Notes: generated from the letters alone by a model not told the origin. 64,000 nt of DNA from CBDCYS01 sp965224215 (GCA_965224215.1 CBDCYS010000005.1:1-64000), one strand, 5' to 3'; positions 26,075 to 36,108 are shown, counted from the stretch's first letter. Numbers and translations: made by a program.

Positions 26075-27343
26075 TTATGACGAGATTCCGCGAGCCTCGA
26101 TCGGCTGGGCGGGTACAGCGACCCTTCTCACCGCCAGTTCAATGTCGCCCGAGTTGTTGCTGTATTTGGATGGAAGGTCGTTGGCAAAAGCGGCAAAATC
26201 ACCGTCCATCGACGGGGTGAATGTGCGCTCAGCCCCGCCCGCCCCAATCCGGAATAATTCCTCCTCGTCGCCGACGGCGCCTATCATTTCAAACCAGTCG
26301 GCCTCGGGGTAACGTCTCCAGGGCTCGGCAAGTTTGAGGACCGACTCCTTGAAGAAGGGCAAGTCTTTGGTCTTCCAGCCTTCTGGGCCGCAGGTGATGT
26401 CGGCATCTTTCCACGTGTCGCCGGCCGGAATTTCAAAACAATAGTGATGACCCGCTTTCATCCGCACGCCTGACCAGTTACTTTTTCGAGCCGAGTATAC
26501 GGTGAAGGTTCTCTCTTCGCCGACATCGAGTTCAGACGAACGAGCCGTTGGGTGGTAATCGTCTCCGTCCTCTACGACCCGGCGAGGGTCCTTTTTCGGG
26601 TCGAGGTTCTCGCTGATTGGCGCGTCCGGATCGCTGGCGAGCCGGGCCTTTTTGATCGAATTGGGGCGAATCCCCACGCCCGCGGCCGAAGCCCTCTCGA
26701 ACATCCAGCTCAGCGCGATGTTTGACCGGCCGACATTTTCGTTGCCGCCGCCAATGTCGCTGTGAACACCTCGAAACCACAGCTCTTCGACGCTGTCTGG
26801 GGCTCCGTCCTCACACAGTCTTGTTATCGCGAACGTCTGCCTGCGCTCGTCCAGAGCTATTGCGTGGGCACACGAAGCCGCATTGCCGGGAACCTTCAGG
26901 TTCCAACCGACATTCAGTTCCTGGAAGTGCAGCTCGCCCACGTCGATCGGGATACCGAATGAGCCCACCACGTCCCAAACTCCCAAGAAACGAACATTGG
27001 GAATAGTGGTGGCTCCATCCGCGGTACGCACTCCCTTCTCGTTGATTACATTGGCAAAGTTTACGGCTAGCGCGGCGCCGCGGCTGAACCCAACGATGTC
27101 GATATCGTGATCTCCCGCCTTCCAGTTTTCAGCCAATGCTTGGTACATCTCGTAAGTACGGGTGCGTCCGCCGGCTCCGAAAATACCGCCGATGACTCGT
27201 CTCAAGAAACGGAATCGAGTCCCGACCCCTTCGACGTAGTTCGTTCTGCCAACATAGGCATCTCGAAAGCGCACAACGTTAGAATCTTTCGAAGGGGTTT
27301 CTTCATCTTCGTTCCACGTGCCGTCAAATGCGTAAAGCGCCAT
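26075..27343 (-). CDS. DUF2235 alpha/beta-hydrolase (phospholipase-like)
   Basis: 422 aa. The N-terminal hydrolase domain opens MALYAFDGTWNEDEETPSKD. The nucleophile motif is DIVGFSRGAALAVNFANVI, and FRGVHSDIGGGN is the acid-containing motif of DUF2235/Tle1-type proteins. The family includes type VI secretion phospholipase effectors and stand-alone enzymes. No VgrG, Hcp or immunity gene is adjacent, so an effector role is not supported here. The C-terminal ~170 residues form a separate beta-rich domain with GVRMKAGHHYCFEIPAGDTW. No signal peptide is seen, so it is likely cytoplasmic or exported by a non-classical route. Confidence 0.8.
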   Translation of the reverse strand: MALYAFDGTWNEDEETPSKDSNVVRFRDAYVGRTNYVEGVGTRFRFLRRVIGGIFGAGGRTRTYEMYQALAENWKAGDHDIDIVGFSRGAALAVNFANVINEKGVRTADGATTIPNVRFLGVWDVVGSFGIPIDVGELHFQELNVGWNLKVPGNAASCAHAIALDERRQTFAITRLCEDGAPDSVEELWFRGVHSDIGGGNENVGRSNIALSWMFERASAAGVGIRPNSIKKARLASDPDAPISENLDPKKDPRRVVEDGDDYHPTARSSELDVGEERTFTVYSARKSNWSGVRMKAGHHYCFEIPAGDTWKDADITCGPEGWKTKDLPFFKESVLKLAEPWRRYPEADWFEMIGAVGDEEELFRIGAGGAERTFTPSMDGDFAAFANDLPSKYSNNSGDIELAVRRVAVPAQPIEARGISS

Positions 27344-27481
27344 CGCCGTCCTCCATGAGGGAACCCTAATCTCGGGACACCTCTCTACCTACATAAGCGT
27401 AACGTGGCTCAAAAATGGGCCACAGTGCTTCTGAGCCTTGATGGCGCACTCACCTGCTAGCCTGAATAGCAGGTGGCCGAC

Positions 27482-30292
27482 ATGCGAACTATAGCCTTTC
27501 TATCACCCGCTGAAACCTCACGGAATCTTGCGCGCTGCTCGCCGTTTTCACTGCCGGGGGCATGGCGGTTTCGGCTCCTCTCTTTTGCGCTTTTGCTGCC
27601 ACTGGTTGGTCTAAATATGTTTGGTCAAGAAATCGACATCCTTTTCAAGAAATTCGTTCTCGACAATGGTCTGACCCTGATTGTCCACGAAGACCACAAG
27701 GCTCCCATCGCAGCCGTCAACGTCTGGTATCACGTTGGCTCGAAAAATGAGAAGCCAGGCAAGACCGGCTTTGCGCATCTGTTCGAGCATCTGATGTTCA
27801 ACGGTTCAGAGAACTTCAACGACGACTACTTCATCCCGTTCGAAAAAGTTGGCGCGACCGACATGAACGGCACGACCAACGTCGATCGCACCAACTATTT
27901 CCAGAACGTTCCGACGCCGGCGCTCGACCTTGCCTTGTGGATGGAGTCCGACCGCATGGGGCACCTGCAGGGAGCCATCGATCAGGCCAAGCTCGACGAG
28001 CAGCGCGGCGTCGTCCAGAACGAGAAACGCCAAGGTGAAAACGCGCCTTATGGCGTCGTCCGCCAGCTTGTGACTGAGAACACTTACCCGGCCGGGCACC
28101 CTTATTCTTGGACCACGATCGGTTCCATGGAAGACCTCGACGACGCCTCGGTTGAAGACGTGCAAGAGTGGTTCAAAACCTACTACGGAGCCGCGAACGC
28201 CGTCATTTCGGTTGCCGGCGACGTCAACCCTGAAGAAGTGAAAGCCCGTGTTGAGCATTACTTCGGAGACATACCCGCCGGCCCTCCGGTTGCGCGGCAC
28301 CGAACCTGGATCGCCAAGCGCAGCGGCTCGCATCGCCAGACCGTGGAAGACCGCGTCCCCCAAGCGCGCATCTACAAAGTGTGGAACGTTCCCGAGTGGG
28401 GGACGCCCGACGCCAGCTATCTCGACCTCGCTAGCGACGTGCTGGGGTCGGGCAAGAACTCGCGCTTCTACAAACGCCTGGTTTACGAAGACCAGATCGC
28501 CACCAATGCCTCTGGTTACCTCAGCCTCAATGAGATCGGCGGACAGTTTTGGGTTGTCGGGACGGCTCTGCCCGGAAAGGACCTCGCCGAGGTCGAAGCC
28601 GCTCTTGATGAGGAGTTGCAGCGTTTTCTCGATCAAGGACCCACCGAGGAAGAAGTCCGGCGGGTCAAGACGCAGCACGTCGCTCGATTCGTCCGGGGCG
28701 TCGAACGTATCGGCGGCTTTGGCGGTAAGTCCGACATCCTGGCGCGGAATCAAATCTACGCCGGTCGCCCCGACCACTACAAAATTGCACTGAAACGCGT
28801 GCAGGATGCGACGGCTGAGGACCTGCAGGAATCCGCCCGGCGCTGGCTCTCTGACGGTGTTTACGCTCTTGAGGTTCACCCCTACGCGACCTACACGAAC
28901 AAAGAAGATGGAGCCGACCGGACCAAACTTCCCGAGGTCAAGAAACCACCGGAGCTGGTCTGGCCCGACCTGAAGAAGACAACCCTTTCCAACGGGCTGA
29001 AGGTCATCTTGGCCGAGCGTCAAGAAACCCCGGTTGTCGAGTTTGAATTGCTTTTGGATGCCGGTTTCGCCTCCGACCAATTCGCGTCCCCGGGCGTTGC
29101 AAGCTTGGCTATGTCGATGATGGACGAGGGCACGAAAACGCGCTCAGCGCTTGAGATCAGCAAAGAGCTGGCCATGCTGGGAGCGAACCTCGGTACGTCG
29201 TCTCATCTGGACAGCTCGACCGTCACGCTTTCCGCCTTGAAGCAGAACCTTGATGCGTCGCTCGACATCTTCGCCGACGTCATTCAGAACCCTGTCTTTC
29301 CTGAATCAGAGCTGGATCGGCTCCGTAAACAGCAGCTCGCCCGCATCGGGCAGGAAAAATCCAGTCCGTTCGCGACGGCACAGCGTTTATTGCCCGGCCT
29401 GCTCTACGGGACCGGTCATGCCTACGGGAATTCGTTCACTGGCACCGGCACCGAGGAATCGGTGAAGGCCATGACTCGCGATGATTTCGAGAAGTTTCAT
29501 CAGACCTGGGTGCAGCCCTCGAACGCCAGACTGATCGTGGTCGGCGCGACCACGATGGAGGAGATCAAGCCCAAGCTCGAATCACGCTTTAGCAACTGGA
29601 AAGACGGCGCCCGCCCTCCTGAGAAAAACCTGGCGCGCGTGGAGAACCCTTCCAAGAGCGTCCTTTATGTCGTCGACAAGCCGGACGCTCTGCAGTCGCT
29701 GCTGATCGGTGGGCTGATCGCTTCGCCCACCAATAGTCCTGACCGCATCAAGATCGACACCATGAACTCGATTCTCGGCGGGACATTCACTGCACGTATC
29801 AACATGAACCTTCGCGAGGACAAGCATTGGTCCTACGGCGCGCGAAGCATGCTGCCCAACGCTCAAGGGCAGCGGCCCTTCATGGTGTATGCGTCCGTGC
29901 AGACGGATAAGACCAAGGAGTCCATGGTTGAGTTGGACAAAGAGTTGCGCGGCATTCTCGACGGCCGTCTGGCCACCGAAGATGAGCTGGACAAAGCCAA
30001 GAAGGGTCAGACGCTGAAGCTGCCCGGGCAGTTCGAAACGAAACGCGCGCTGCGGGATTCGATTGGCAATATCGTCACTTTCGGCCTGTCGGAAGATTAC
30101 TACGCCACGCTGGCCGACAGGATCCGGGCGGTCGAATTGGCCGACGTCAGCGAGGCCGCCAAACAAATCATCCAACCCGGCAACATGGTCTGGATCGTCG
30201 TGGGAGACCGCGCCGAAATCGAAAGCGGCTTGCGAGAACTCGGCTTTGGTGAAACGCGCCTGATCGATGCCGACGGCCAGCCGGCGGAATGA
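27482..30292 (+). CDS. M16-family zinc metallopeptidase, two-domain
   Basis: About 936 aa from ATG 27482 (AGGTGG 5 bp upstream); a GTG start at 27473 is the alternative. A membrane/signal segment (FRLLSFALLLPLVGL) is followed by a first M16 domain with the inverted zinc motif HLFEH near residue 100 and a downstream Glu region (VTENTYPAGHPYSW). The second half has the partner M16 domain without the zinc motif, including ARLIVVGATTMEEIKPKL. This is the usual two-domain layout of bacterial pitrilysin/PqqL-like peptidases, which degrade peptides in the periplasm. It appears monocistronic. Confidence 0.92.
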   Translation: MRTIAFLSPAETSRNLARCSPFSLPGAWRFRLLSFALLLPLVGLNMFGQEIDILFKKFVLDNGLTLIVHEDHKAPIAAVNVWYHVGSKNEKPGKTGFAHLFEHLMFNGSENFNDDYFIPFEKVGATDMNGTTNVDRTNYFQNVPTPALDLALWMESDRMGHLQGAIDQAKLDEQRGVVQNEKRQGENAPYGVVRQLVTENTYPAGHPYSWTTIGSMEDLDDASVEDVQEWFKTYYGAANAVISVAGDVNPEEVKARVEHYFGDIPAGPPVARHRTWIAKRSGSHRQTVEDRVPQARIYKVWNVPEWGTPDASYLDLASDVLGSGKNSRFYKRLVYEDQIATNASGYLSLNEIGGQFWVVGTALPGKDLAEVEAALDEELQRFLDQGPTEEEVRRVKTQHVARFVRGVERIGGFGGKSDILARNQIYAGRPDHYKIALKRVQDATAEDLQESARRWLSDGVYALEVHPYATYTNKEDGADRTKLPEVKKPPELVWPDLKKTTLSNGLKVILAERQETPVVEFELLLDAGFASDQFASPGVASLAMSMMDEGTKTRSALEISKELAMLGANLGTSSHLDSSTVTLSALKQNLDASLDIFADVIQNPVFPESELDRLRKQQLARIGQEKSSPFATAQRLLPGLLYGTGHAYGNSFTGTGTEESVKAMTRDDFEKFHQTWVQPSNARLIVVGATTMEEIKPKLESRFSNWKDGARPPEKNLARVENPSKSVLYVVDKPDALQSLLIGGLIASPTNSPDRIKIDTMNSILGGTFTARINMNLREDKHWSYGARSMLPNAQGQRPFMVYASVQTDKTKESMVELDKELRGILDGRLATEDELDKAKKGQTLKLPGQFETKRALRDSIGNIVTFGLSEDYYATLADRIRAVELADVSEAAKQIIQPGNMVWIVVGDRAEIESGLRELGFGETRLIDADGQPAE

Positions 30293-30626
30293 TCGGGCGG
30301 GTAGCTCTTGTGTGACGTCGCCGGACGTCGCACTAAACCCGACCTGCACGGCTGAAGCACGCTACGGATAAAACCAAGCCTTAGCCTGCATTTCTCAGCA
30401 CGTGGCGAGACGAAATGCGTGAGAGGCGGTCAGTACGAGGCGCGCGCCGCTTGACGACCCCCCACTTGATCAACGAGGCGTACTCGGACAGTACCTTGAG
30501 CACGGCGAGCAAGCGCAACGAAGTAATGGCGGGCCTCTTGCGTGCTTCGGCCGTCAGGTGGTGAGAAATGCAGGTTAGGCTCAGCTCACCCTTAAGGAAG
30601 CCCCTTATGGGCAAGGATTTCTAGAA
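30293..30626. other. Intergenic, nothing recognised
   Basis: 334 bp between the M16 peptidase and a small membrane protein gene. Only unlikely short ORFs are present. A GC-rich palindromic stretch just after the peptidase stop (GACGTCGCCGGACGTC, 30313-30328) could form a small hairpin but lacks a T-run. Confidence 0.35.
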
Positions 30627-31043
30627 ATGGATTGGCAATTCCTAGTCGGCGTCTCTGGTGGGATCGGAGCATGGTGTTGGACGGCTTTTGTGTGGCTCAA
30701 ATCGCAATCACAGCAGCGAGCCCAGGATGAGTATAACCGCGAGGAGAAGTTATACCGTGAACTCTTGACCTCCCTATCCGCCTTTTACGCAGGCGGGACT
30801 TCGGCTGGCGCCGCACAGTTCTTGGAGCAAACGCGCTTGGCATGGCTGTATGCACCAGACGATGTGATCAACAACCTGTATGCTTTCCTGAACACGCAAA
30901 AACCTGACGTTCCAAAGCCACAGAAGGATTTGGAAGGCCGGCGGACCATGGCAAGTTTGGTTGCCGCGATCCGCGCCGACTTGTTCGACACGGTCAAGAA
31001 GACCACTCAACTCTCTGCTTCCGATTTCCAGCATATAGGGTGA
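30627..31043 (+). CDS. Hypothetical membrane-anchored protein
   Basis: 138 aa. A single N-terminal membrane helix (FLVGVSGGIGAWCWTAFVWL) is followed by a charged linker and a helical domain (YRELLTSLSAFYAGGTSAGA ... DVINNLYAFLNTQKPDV). AAGGAT precedes the ATG. No family was recognised. The codon pattern and the helix-rich content make it likely real. Isolated gene. Confidence 0.65.
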   Translation: MDWQFLVGVSGGIGAWCWTAFVWLKSQSQQRAQDEYNREEKLYRELLTSLSAFYAGGTSAGAAQFLEQTRLAWLYAPDDVINNLYAFLNTQKPDVPKPQKDLEGRRTMASLVAAIRADLFDTVKKTTQLSASDFQHIG

Positions 31044-31181
31044 ATCCCCCAGGTCGCCCGCTCAAAATGAGACAACGGCTCTTTTCATAGGCCGGGGACA
31101 CCCTCTTGCTAGCCACGGGTGCGCGAAATGGATGTGGGCGACTCCACCGTAGCCCCCGACCCCGCCAGTCGGAGCCACGCC

Positions 31182-31563
31182 CGGCGGCCCCCTATCTCCC
31201 CCAAAACCCCAACTTCGAGCCACGGATTTCTGAGAGCACTAATCCCATTGTTATCAACAAATGCGCCCGCTTGAGACTTGACAAACACGAATGCTCCGCT
31301 ATGCTGAGAACGGCGAACGGATCGGCCAGCAGGTGATCGATCACAGCGCGGTTGACAAACGCCCGTTCACGAAAGGAATGAAAAAGGTGAGTTGGTTCCT
31401 GAAGGGGCAAAAAACGCGATATCATGAAAATATCTGCAAAATCCTGCAATCGAGGTTGTTAGTTCACTGAAATCAAAGAACTTACGGATTTCTTTGAATC
31501 ATCCGCCAAGGCGCCCAGGGTCAACAGTTAACGTATATAGTCTTCGCGAAAGACACGAAATTT
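31182..31563 (+). repeat. ~390-bp intergenic repeat R1 (inverted partner at 53885-54275)
   Basis: This non-coding stretch aligns over nearly its whole length with the reverse complement of 53885-54275. Shared blocks in order include GGCGGCCCCC, AGCACTAATCCCATTG, TTATCAACAAAT, GAATGCT, CGCCCGTTCA, AAAAAGGTGAG, GGGCAAAAAACGC, TCCTGCAATCGAGG, TTCACTGAAAT and AAGAACTTACG. It ends in CCAAGGCGC and a TTAACGTA/TCGCGAAA region. It lies 140 bp before the PSD1 gene. No ORF is conserved between the copies. Confidence 0.8.
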
Positions 31564-31703
31564 GCCGAGAAAGAGGGTCGACAGCCCCGGTCTTCGCCCA
31601 GGCAGCAACCGCTACCGCAATAACTCCAAGGATGCCCGCACGTTTATGTCGCTCACCCTGCGACTCATGCACAGATCCAAGTGGTTTAAACTGAGAGCTA
31701 GTC

Positions 31704-34187
31704 ATGGCCCGAATTGCACTCCTCGCCCTTCTGATCCCCCTGTTTCTTCAGGCCAACGAACTTTCCGACAAGGCCGTCACCGTCCTGAAAGAAAACTGCT
31801 ATGTCTGCCACGGGGCGGCCATGCAACTGTCGAAGCTCGACTTGCGCACCAGGGATTCAATCCTTCGCGGGGGCGAACGCGGCGCTGCCGTCATCCCCAA
31901 CTACCCCGAGCAGAGCCTGCTTTACAATTTCGCCATCCACAAACGAAACCCGACGATGCCGCCCGGCAAGAAGCTTCCCGAGGCAGACCTCGAAGTGCTG
32001 CGGCGGTGGATTGCCGCAGGCGCGATTCTTGAAAACACGACACCCGCAGAGATGGACAAGAAGGCCGCGCTGGCGAAGATGGAAGAGCGGCCCATCACCG
32101 CCGAGGAGAGGAAGTTCTGGTCATTCCAGCAGCCGGTGCGGCATCCGCTGCCGAAGGTCAAAAACGACTCCTGGGTGCGAAATCCGGTCGACGCGTTCCT
32201 GCTCGCAGCGATGGAAGAGAAGGGCCTAAAACCTTCCCCCGAAGCCGGCAAGCGCACACTGGTCCGGCGAGCCTACCTCGACCTGATCGGTCTGCCTCCA
32301 ACCCGCGAACAAGTACAGGGCTTTCTCGATAACGATTCCCCCAAGGCTTGGGAGCGCCTGGTGGATGAGCTGCTAGCGTCGCCTCACTACGGTGAGCGCT
32401 GGGCCCGGCACTGGCTCGACTTGGTACGTTTCGCCGACTCCGGCGGGTTCGAGCGTGATTTTGACTGGCCGAGCATGTGGCGCTACCGCGACTATGTCGT
32501 CGACTCACTGAACACGGACAAGCCTTATGACCAGTTCGTCCGCGAACAGATCGCCGGCGACGAGATCGCTCCCGATTCCGCGGAAGCCCAGATCGCCACG
32601 GCCTTTCTGCGTCTCGGCCCCGACAACAACAACAAGGACGAGCGCACCCGCATGGATGAGCTGGATGACATCCTGGCCACCACCGGGCTCACCTTCCTTG
32701 GCATGACCGTGCAGTGCGCCCGCTGCCACAATCACAAGTTCGACCCAATACCTCAGAAGGACTATTACCGCATGCAGGCGGTTTTCTTCTCGACCAAACT
32801 CACCGACCACCCGCTCGTTGGCGCGGAAGAAGTAGAGCGCGTCGAAACGGAAAACAAGCGAATCGACGATCTCCAGAAACCGCTCAAGGAACAAAGCAAG
32901 GCTCTTCTGCAGCCTCATCGCGACCAGCTGTTCAAGGAGTACCTCGCGGAGCTGCCCGACTATATGCAAGCGGCCTGGAATACTTCCGAGGCCGAGCGCA
33001 CTGACGGCCAGCGGCTCAACGCCCGCCAGCTCAAGGCCGCCTTTGACAAAGATTACAGGGACGACAAAACGGTTCTGCCGCGCGCGACAGACGCCGAGCG
33101 GCAACAGCACGAGAAGCTGCGCCTCGAGATCGAGCAACTCGATAAGAGCCGGCCGGAACCTTTTCCGACGGCCATGACCATTACCGAAGACGGCCGTGAC
33201 GCTCTGCCGTCCTACTTCCTGCATCGCGGAAGTCCGGACAATAAGGGCTCGCTGATGGCTCCAGGCGTGCTGACTGTCGCGAGTCGCAGCGACCCTGATT
33301 TCCCGCCGGCCCCCGAGCAATCGTCCACGAGCGGGAGGCGTAAGGCGTTTGCTGACTGGGTCGCTTCTCCGGAAAATCCGCTGCCGGCCCGGGTGCTCGT
33401 CAACCGCCTTTGGCAGCATCACTTCGGCGAGGGGATCGTGCGCTCTCCCAGCAACTTTGGCGCAACGGGCCAAGCGCCCACGCATCCTGAACTGCTCGAT
33501 TGGCTGGCTGTCGAGTTCATCGAAAAGGGCTGGAGCATCAAGGCGATTCACAGGCTTATGATGACCTCGAGCGCCTATCGTATGGCTAGCACCGACATCG
33601 ACGACAATCACAAGGTGGATCCAGGCAACTATTTCGTGTGGCGAATGCCGCGGCAGCGCTTGGAAGCCGAAGCCATGCGCGATTCGATTCTGGCGGTAGC
33701 CGGGACAATCGACCGCACCCACGGCGGGCCGGCCGTGTTCCCCTATATCAACCCCGATTTGTTTCAGTCGAGCACCAGCCGCACCTGGCCGGGGCAGCCT
33801 GATCGCGATCCCTCTACTTGGCGGCGCAGCATTTATGTGTTCTCCAAACGCAGCATCCGCTATCCGATGTTTGAAGCCTTCGATCAGCCCGACATGATCT
33901 CGTCGTGTGACCGGCGCAACCGTTCGACCGTTGCTCCGCAAGCGCTGCTGCTGATGAACAACGCCTTTATTAATATGCAGGCGAAGTTCTTCGCCCAACG
34001 TGTGCAAATGGAAACCGGAACGGAACCGGAGGCGCAGGTCGAGCGCGCCTTTGAACTGGCGCTGGCGCGCCCGCCGAACGACTACGAACGCGAGAAAGCC
34101 CTAAAGTTCGTCACCTCGGATCCGCACGGTTTAGTGGATCTCTGCCAAACACTTTTTAACTTGAACGAGTTCGCATACCTGCAATGA
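31704..34187 (+). CDS. PSD1 / planctomycete cytochrome c domain protein (DUF1549-DUF1553)
   Basis: 827 aa with a signal peptide (ARIALLALLIPLFLQANE). The PSCyt1 domain has the heme motif CYVCHG (residues 32-37) and PTMPPGKKLPEADLEVLRRW. DUF1549 follows, with YGERWARHWLDLVRFADSGG and a second CxxCH in CARCHNHKFDP. The C-terminal DUF1553 (PSD1) domain has VNRLWQHHFGEGIVRSPSNF and RSIYVFSKRS. Such proteins are periplasmic, occur with DUF1501 partners, and are often linked to polysaccharide or sulfatase loci. Their exact role is not established. The stop overlaps the next start (ATGA), so the pair is translationally coupled. Confidence 0.92.
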   Translation: MARIALLALLIPLFLQANELSDKAVTVLKENCYVCHGAAMQLSKLDLRTRDSILRGGERGAAVIPNYPEQSLLYNFAIHKRNPTMPPGKKLPEADLEVLRRWIAAGAILENTTPAEMDKKAALAKMEERPITAEERKFWSFQQPVRHPLPKVKNDSWVRNPVDAFLLAAMEEKGLKPSPEAGKRTLVRRAYLDLIGLPPTREQVQGFLDNDSPKAWERLVDELLASPHYGERWARHWLDLVRFADSGGFERDFDWPSMWRYRDYVVDSLNTDKPYDQFVREQIAGDEIAPDSAEAQIATAFLRLGPDNNNKDERTRMDELDDILATTGLTFLGMTVQCARCHNHKFDPIPQKDYYRMQAVFFSTKLTDHPLVGAEEVERVETENKRIDDLQKPLKEQSKALLQPHRDQLFKEYLAELPDYMQAAWNTSEAERTDGQRLNARQLKAAFDKDYRDDKTVLPRATDAERQQHEKLRLEIEQLDKSRPEPFPTAMTITEDGRDALPSYFLHRGSPDNKGSLMAPGVLTVASRSDPDFPPAPEQSSTSGRRKAFADWVASPENPLPARVLVNRLWQHHFGEGIVRSPSNFGATGQAPTHPELLDWLAVEFIEKGWSIKAIHRLMMTSSAYRMASTDIDDNHKVDPGNYFVWRMPRQRLEAEAMRDSILAVAGTIDRTHGGPAVFPYINPDLFQSSTSRTWPGQPDRDPSTWRRSIYVFSKRSIRYPMFEAFDQPDMISSCDRRNRSTVAPQALLLMNNAFINMQAKFFAQRVQMETGTEPEAQVERAFELALARPPNDYEREKALKFVTSDPHGLVDLCQTLFNLNEFAYLQ

Positions 34188-35596
34188 AAAAGCACTTCTA
34201 TTCCCGGCGAGAACTTCTTGGAAGATTGGGAGGTGGCATCGCGAGTGTCGCCCTGACCGACATGCTTGCGCGTCAGGACTTGCTTGCCGCGCCGCGTTCG
34301 TTGCTCTCTCCTCGGGCTCCGCATTTTGACGGCAAGGCGAAATCCGTCATCTCTATTTTTTGCTACGGCGGCGCCAGCCACGTCGACACGTTCGATCCCA
34401 AGCCCGAATTGATGAAAAGGCAGGGCCAGGCGATGACTGGAGTGGGCGACGTAGTGGTTTCCCAGGGAAACCCGGGCGGGTTGATGCCTTCACCCTGGTC
34501 GTTCAAGAAGTACGGCCAGTCGGGCATCGAAGTCTCCGAGCTGTTTCCTCATGTGGCCGAGCACGTCGATGACCTAGCGGTGTTGCGGTCGATGCACAGC
34601 ATTAGTAACGACCATGGCCCGGCTCTCTACCAGATGAACACGGGCACGGTTTTAGCGGGCCATCCTAGCGTCGGAAGCTGGTTGACGTATGGGCTGGGCA
34701 CGGAGAATGAAAACCTGCCCGGATTCGTCGTCTTTACCGACTACCGCGGTGGTCCGATCGGCGGAGCCCCCAACTGGGGCAACGGCTATATGCCGGCCGC
34801 TTACCAAGGCACCCAGTTCCGCTCGGTCGGTGACGCGATCGTTGACCTCCGCCCTCCGAAGGACGTATCGGACGAGCGGCAACGCCGCTGGCTTGATCTG
34901 CTCGGCGACCTCAACCGCAAGCATCTTGAACAGAATCCCGCCGACACGGATCTCTCGGCGCGCATCGCGTCCTATGAGCTGGCTTATCGTATGCAGTCCC
35001 ACGCCAGCGATGCGATCGACGTCAGCAAGGAATCCAAGGCCACTCGCAACATGTATGGGCTGGACGAGAAAATCACCAGCTATTTCGGGCGCCAAGCCCT
35101 GATGGCGCGCCGCCTCGTGGAGCGGGGCGTGCGGTTCGTGCAGCTTTACTCTGGCGGCGGAAACTTTGAGCCGAGCTGGGACGCGCATTTCAAGCTAAGG
35201 ACCAATCACGGCACGCACTGTAAAGAGACCGACCAGCCGATCGCCGGGCTCATCAAGGACCTCAAGAGCCGCGGCATGTTTGAGTCCACGCTCATCATCT
35301 GGCACGGCGAGTTCGGCCGCATGCCTATCTCCCAGCTAGCCGACGGCCGCGACCACAATCAATACGGCTTCACTGTGTGGATGGCGGGCGGTGGCATCAA
35401 GGGTGGGACGGTCGTCGGCGCTACAGACGATTTCGGCTACAAGGCCGTGGAAGACCGCAAGTCCATTTATGACCTGCATGCCACAATTCTGCACCTGCTC
35501 GGGCTCAACCACGAAAAACTCACCTATCCTCACAACGGGCGCGACATGCGTCTGACCGACGTGCATGGTAATGTGATCCACGACGTCGTGGCGTAG
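34184..35596 (+). CDS. DUF1501 protein, Tat-exported (sulfatase-like fold)
   Basis: 470 aa. The N-terminus has a Tat-like signal (HFYSRRELLGRLGGGIASVA). Family motifs include YGGASHVDTFDPKPELMKRQ, HGEFGRMPIS and DGRDHNQYGFTVWMAGGGIK. DUF1501 proteins share the alkaline-phosphatase/sulfatase fold and accompany PSD1 proteins. It is paired here with the upstream PSD1 gene by a 4-bp overlap and is probably periplasmic. The substrate is unknown. Confidence 0.92.
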   Translation: MKKHFYSRRELLGRLGGGIASVALTDMLARQDLLAAPRSLLSPRAPHFDGKAKSVISIFCYGGASHVDTFDPKPELMKRQGQAMTGVGDVVVSQGNPGGLMPSPWSFKKYGQSGIEVSELFPHVAEHVDDLAVLRSMHSISNDHGPALYQMNTGTVLAGHPSVGSWLTYGLGTENENLPGFVVFTDYRGGPIGGAPNWGNGYMPAAYQGTQFRSVGDAIVDLRPPKDVSDERQRRWLDLLGDLNRKHLEQNPADTDLSARIASYELAYRMQSHASDAIDVSKESKATRNMYGLDEKITSYFGRQALMARRLVERGVRFVQLYSGGGNFEPSWDAHFKLRTNHGTHCKETDQPIAGLIKDLKSRGMFESTLIIWHGEFGRMPISQLADGRDHNQYGFTVWMAGGGIKGGTVVGATDDFGYKAVEDRKSIYDLHATILHLLGLNHEKLTYPHNGRDMRLTDVHGNVIHDVVA

Positions 35597-35656
35597 CGCC
35601 TGCATTACTAAATCGTTGCCGACCGGGGCAGGAAGCTCAGGTGACCGGACAGAGGA

Positions 35657-35672
35657 GTGGACGGAAGTCCAC
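35657..35672. repeat. 16-bp perfect palindrome, also at 18684-18699
   Basis: GTGGACGGAAGTCCAC lies 60 bp after the DUF1501 stop. The same stem with the complementary loop occurs at 18684-18699. It could be a terminator stem or dispersed palindromic element; no T-run follows. Confidence 0.45.
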
Positions 35673-35805
35673 GCTCCGGGCGTAGCACGCAACCCCTCGA
35701 CGCCGACCGGAGAGAGCGGCGCATCGCAGACAACGATGCCCGCCCCACTTCAGAATGGCCAAACCCATAGGCGCGGCCGATGCATGACCGACTAAGATTG
35801 AAAGC

Positions 35806-36108
35806 ATGCCTACCCCGACCAAACTCACCGATTCGGAAATCCAGTCCGCCCTCGCCGCGCTTCCGGGCTGGACTCTCGCCGAAGGCAAGCTGCATCGAGA
35901 GTACCGCTTTGCTGACTTCATCCACGCTTTTGGATTCATGGCCACGGCAGCCGTCGCGATAGAAGCCTACGGCCATCATCCCGAGTGGTTCAACGTCTAT
36001 AACCAAGTGAGAATTGACCTCACCACCCACGACGCGGGCGGCATTACGACCAGTGACACGGAAATGGCCGGCAAGCTTGAGGCGATCGCGCGGAAGCTGC
36101 AATCGTGA
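35806..36108 (+). CDS. phhB: 4a-hydroxytetrahydrobiopterin dehydratase (pterin carbinolamine dehydratase)
   Basis: A 100-aa single-domain protein. The family signature AYGHHPEWFNVYNQVRIDL contains the paired histidines and the PEW motif, and is followed by LTTHDAGGIT. LPGWTLAEGKLHREYRF at the N-terminus also fits. It dehydrates the 4a-carbinolamine formed by pterin-dependent aromatic amino acid hydroxylases; stand-alone copies may have other pterin roles. The full family length is present. No hydroxylase gene is nearby. The start at 35806 gives the expected N-terminus. Confidence 0.93.
   Translation: MPTPTKLTDSEIQSALAALPGWTLAEGKLHREYRFADFIHAFGFMATAAVAIEAYGHHPEWFNVYNQVRIDLTTHDAGGITTSDTEMAGKLEAIARKLQS

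Noticed and set aside
27806..29080. 424-aa minus-strand ORF over the M16 peptidase
   Set aside because: Antisense shadow of a strongly supported metallopeptidase, without recognisable domains.
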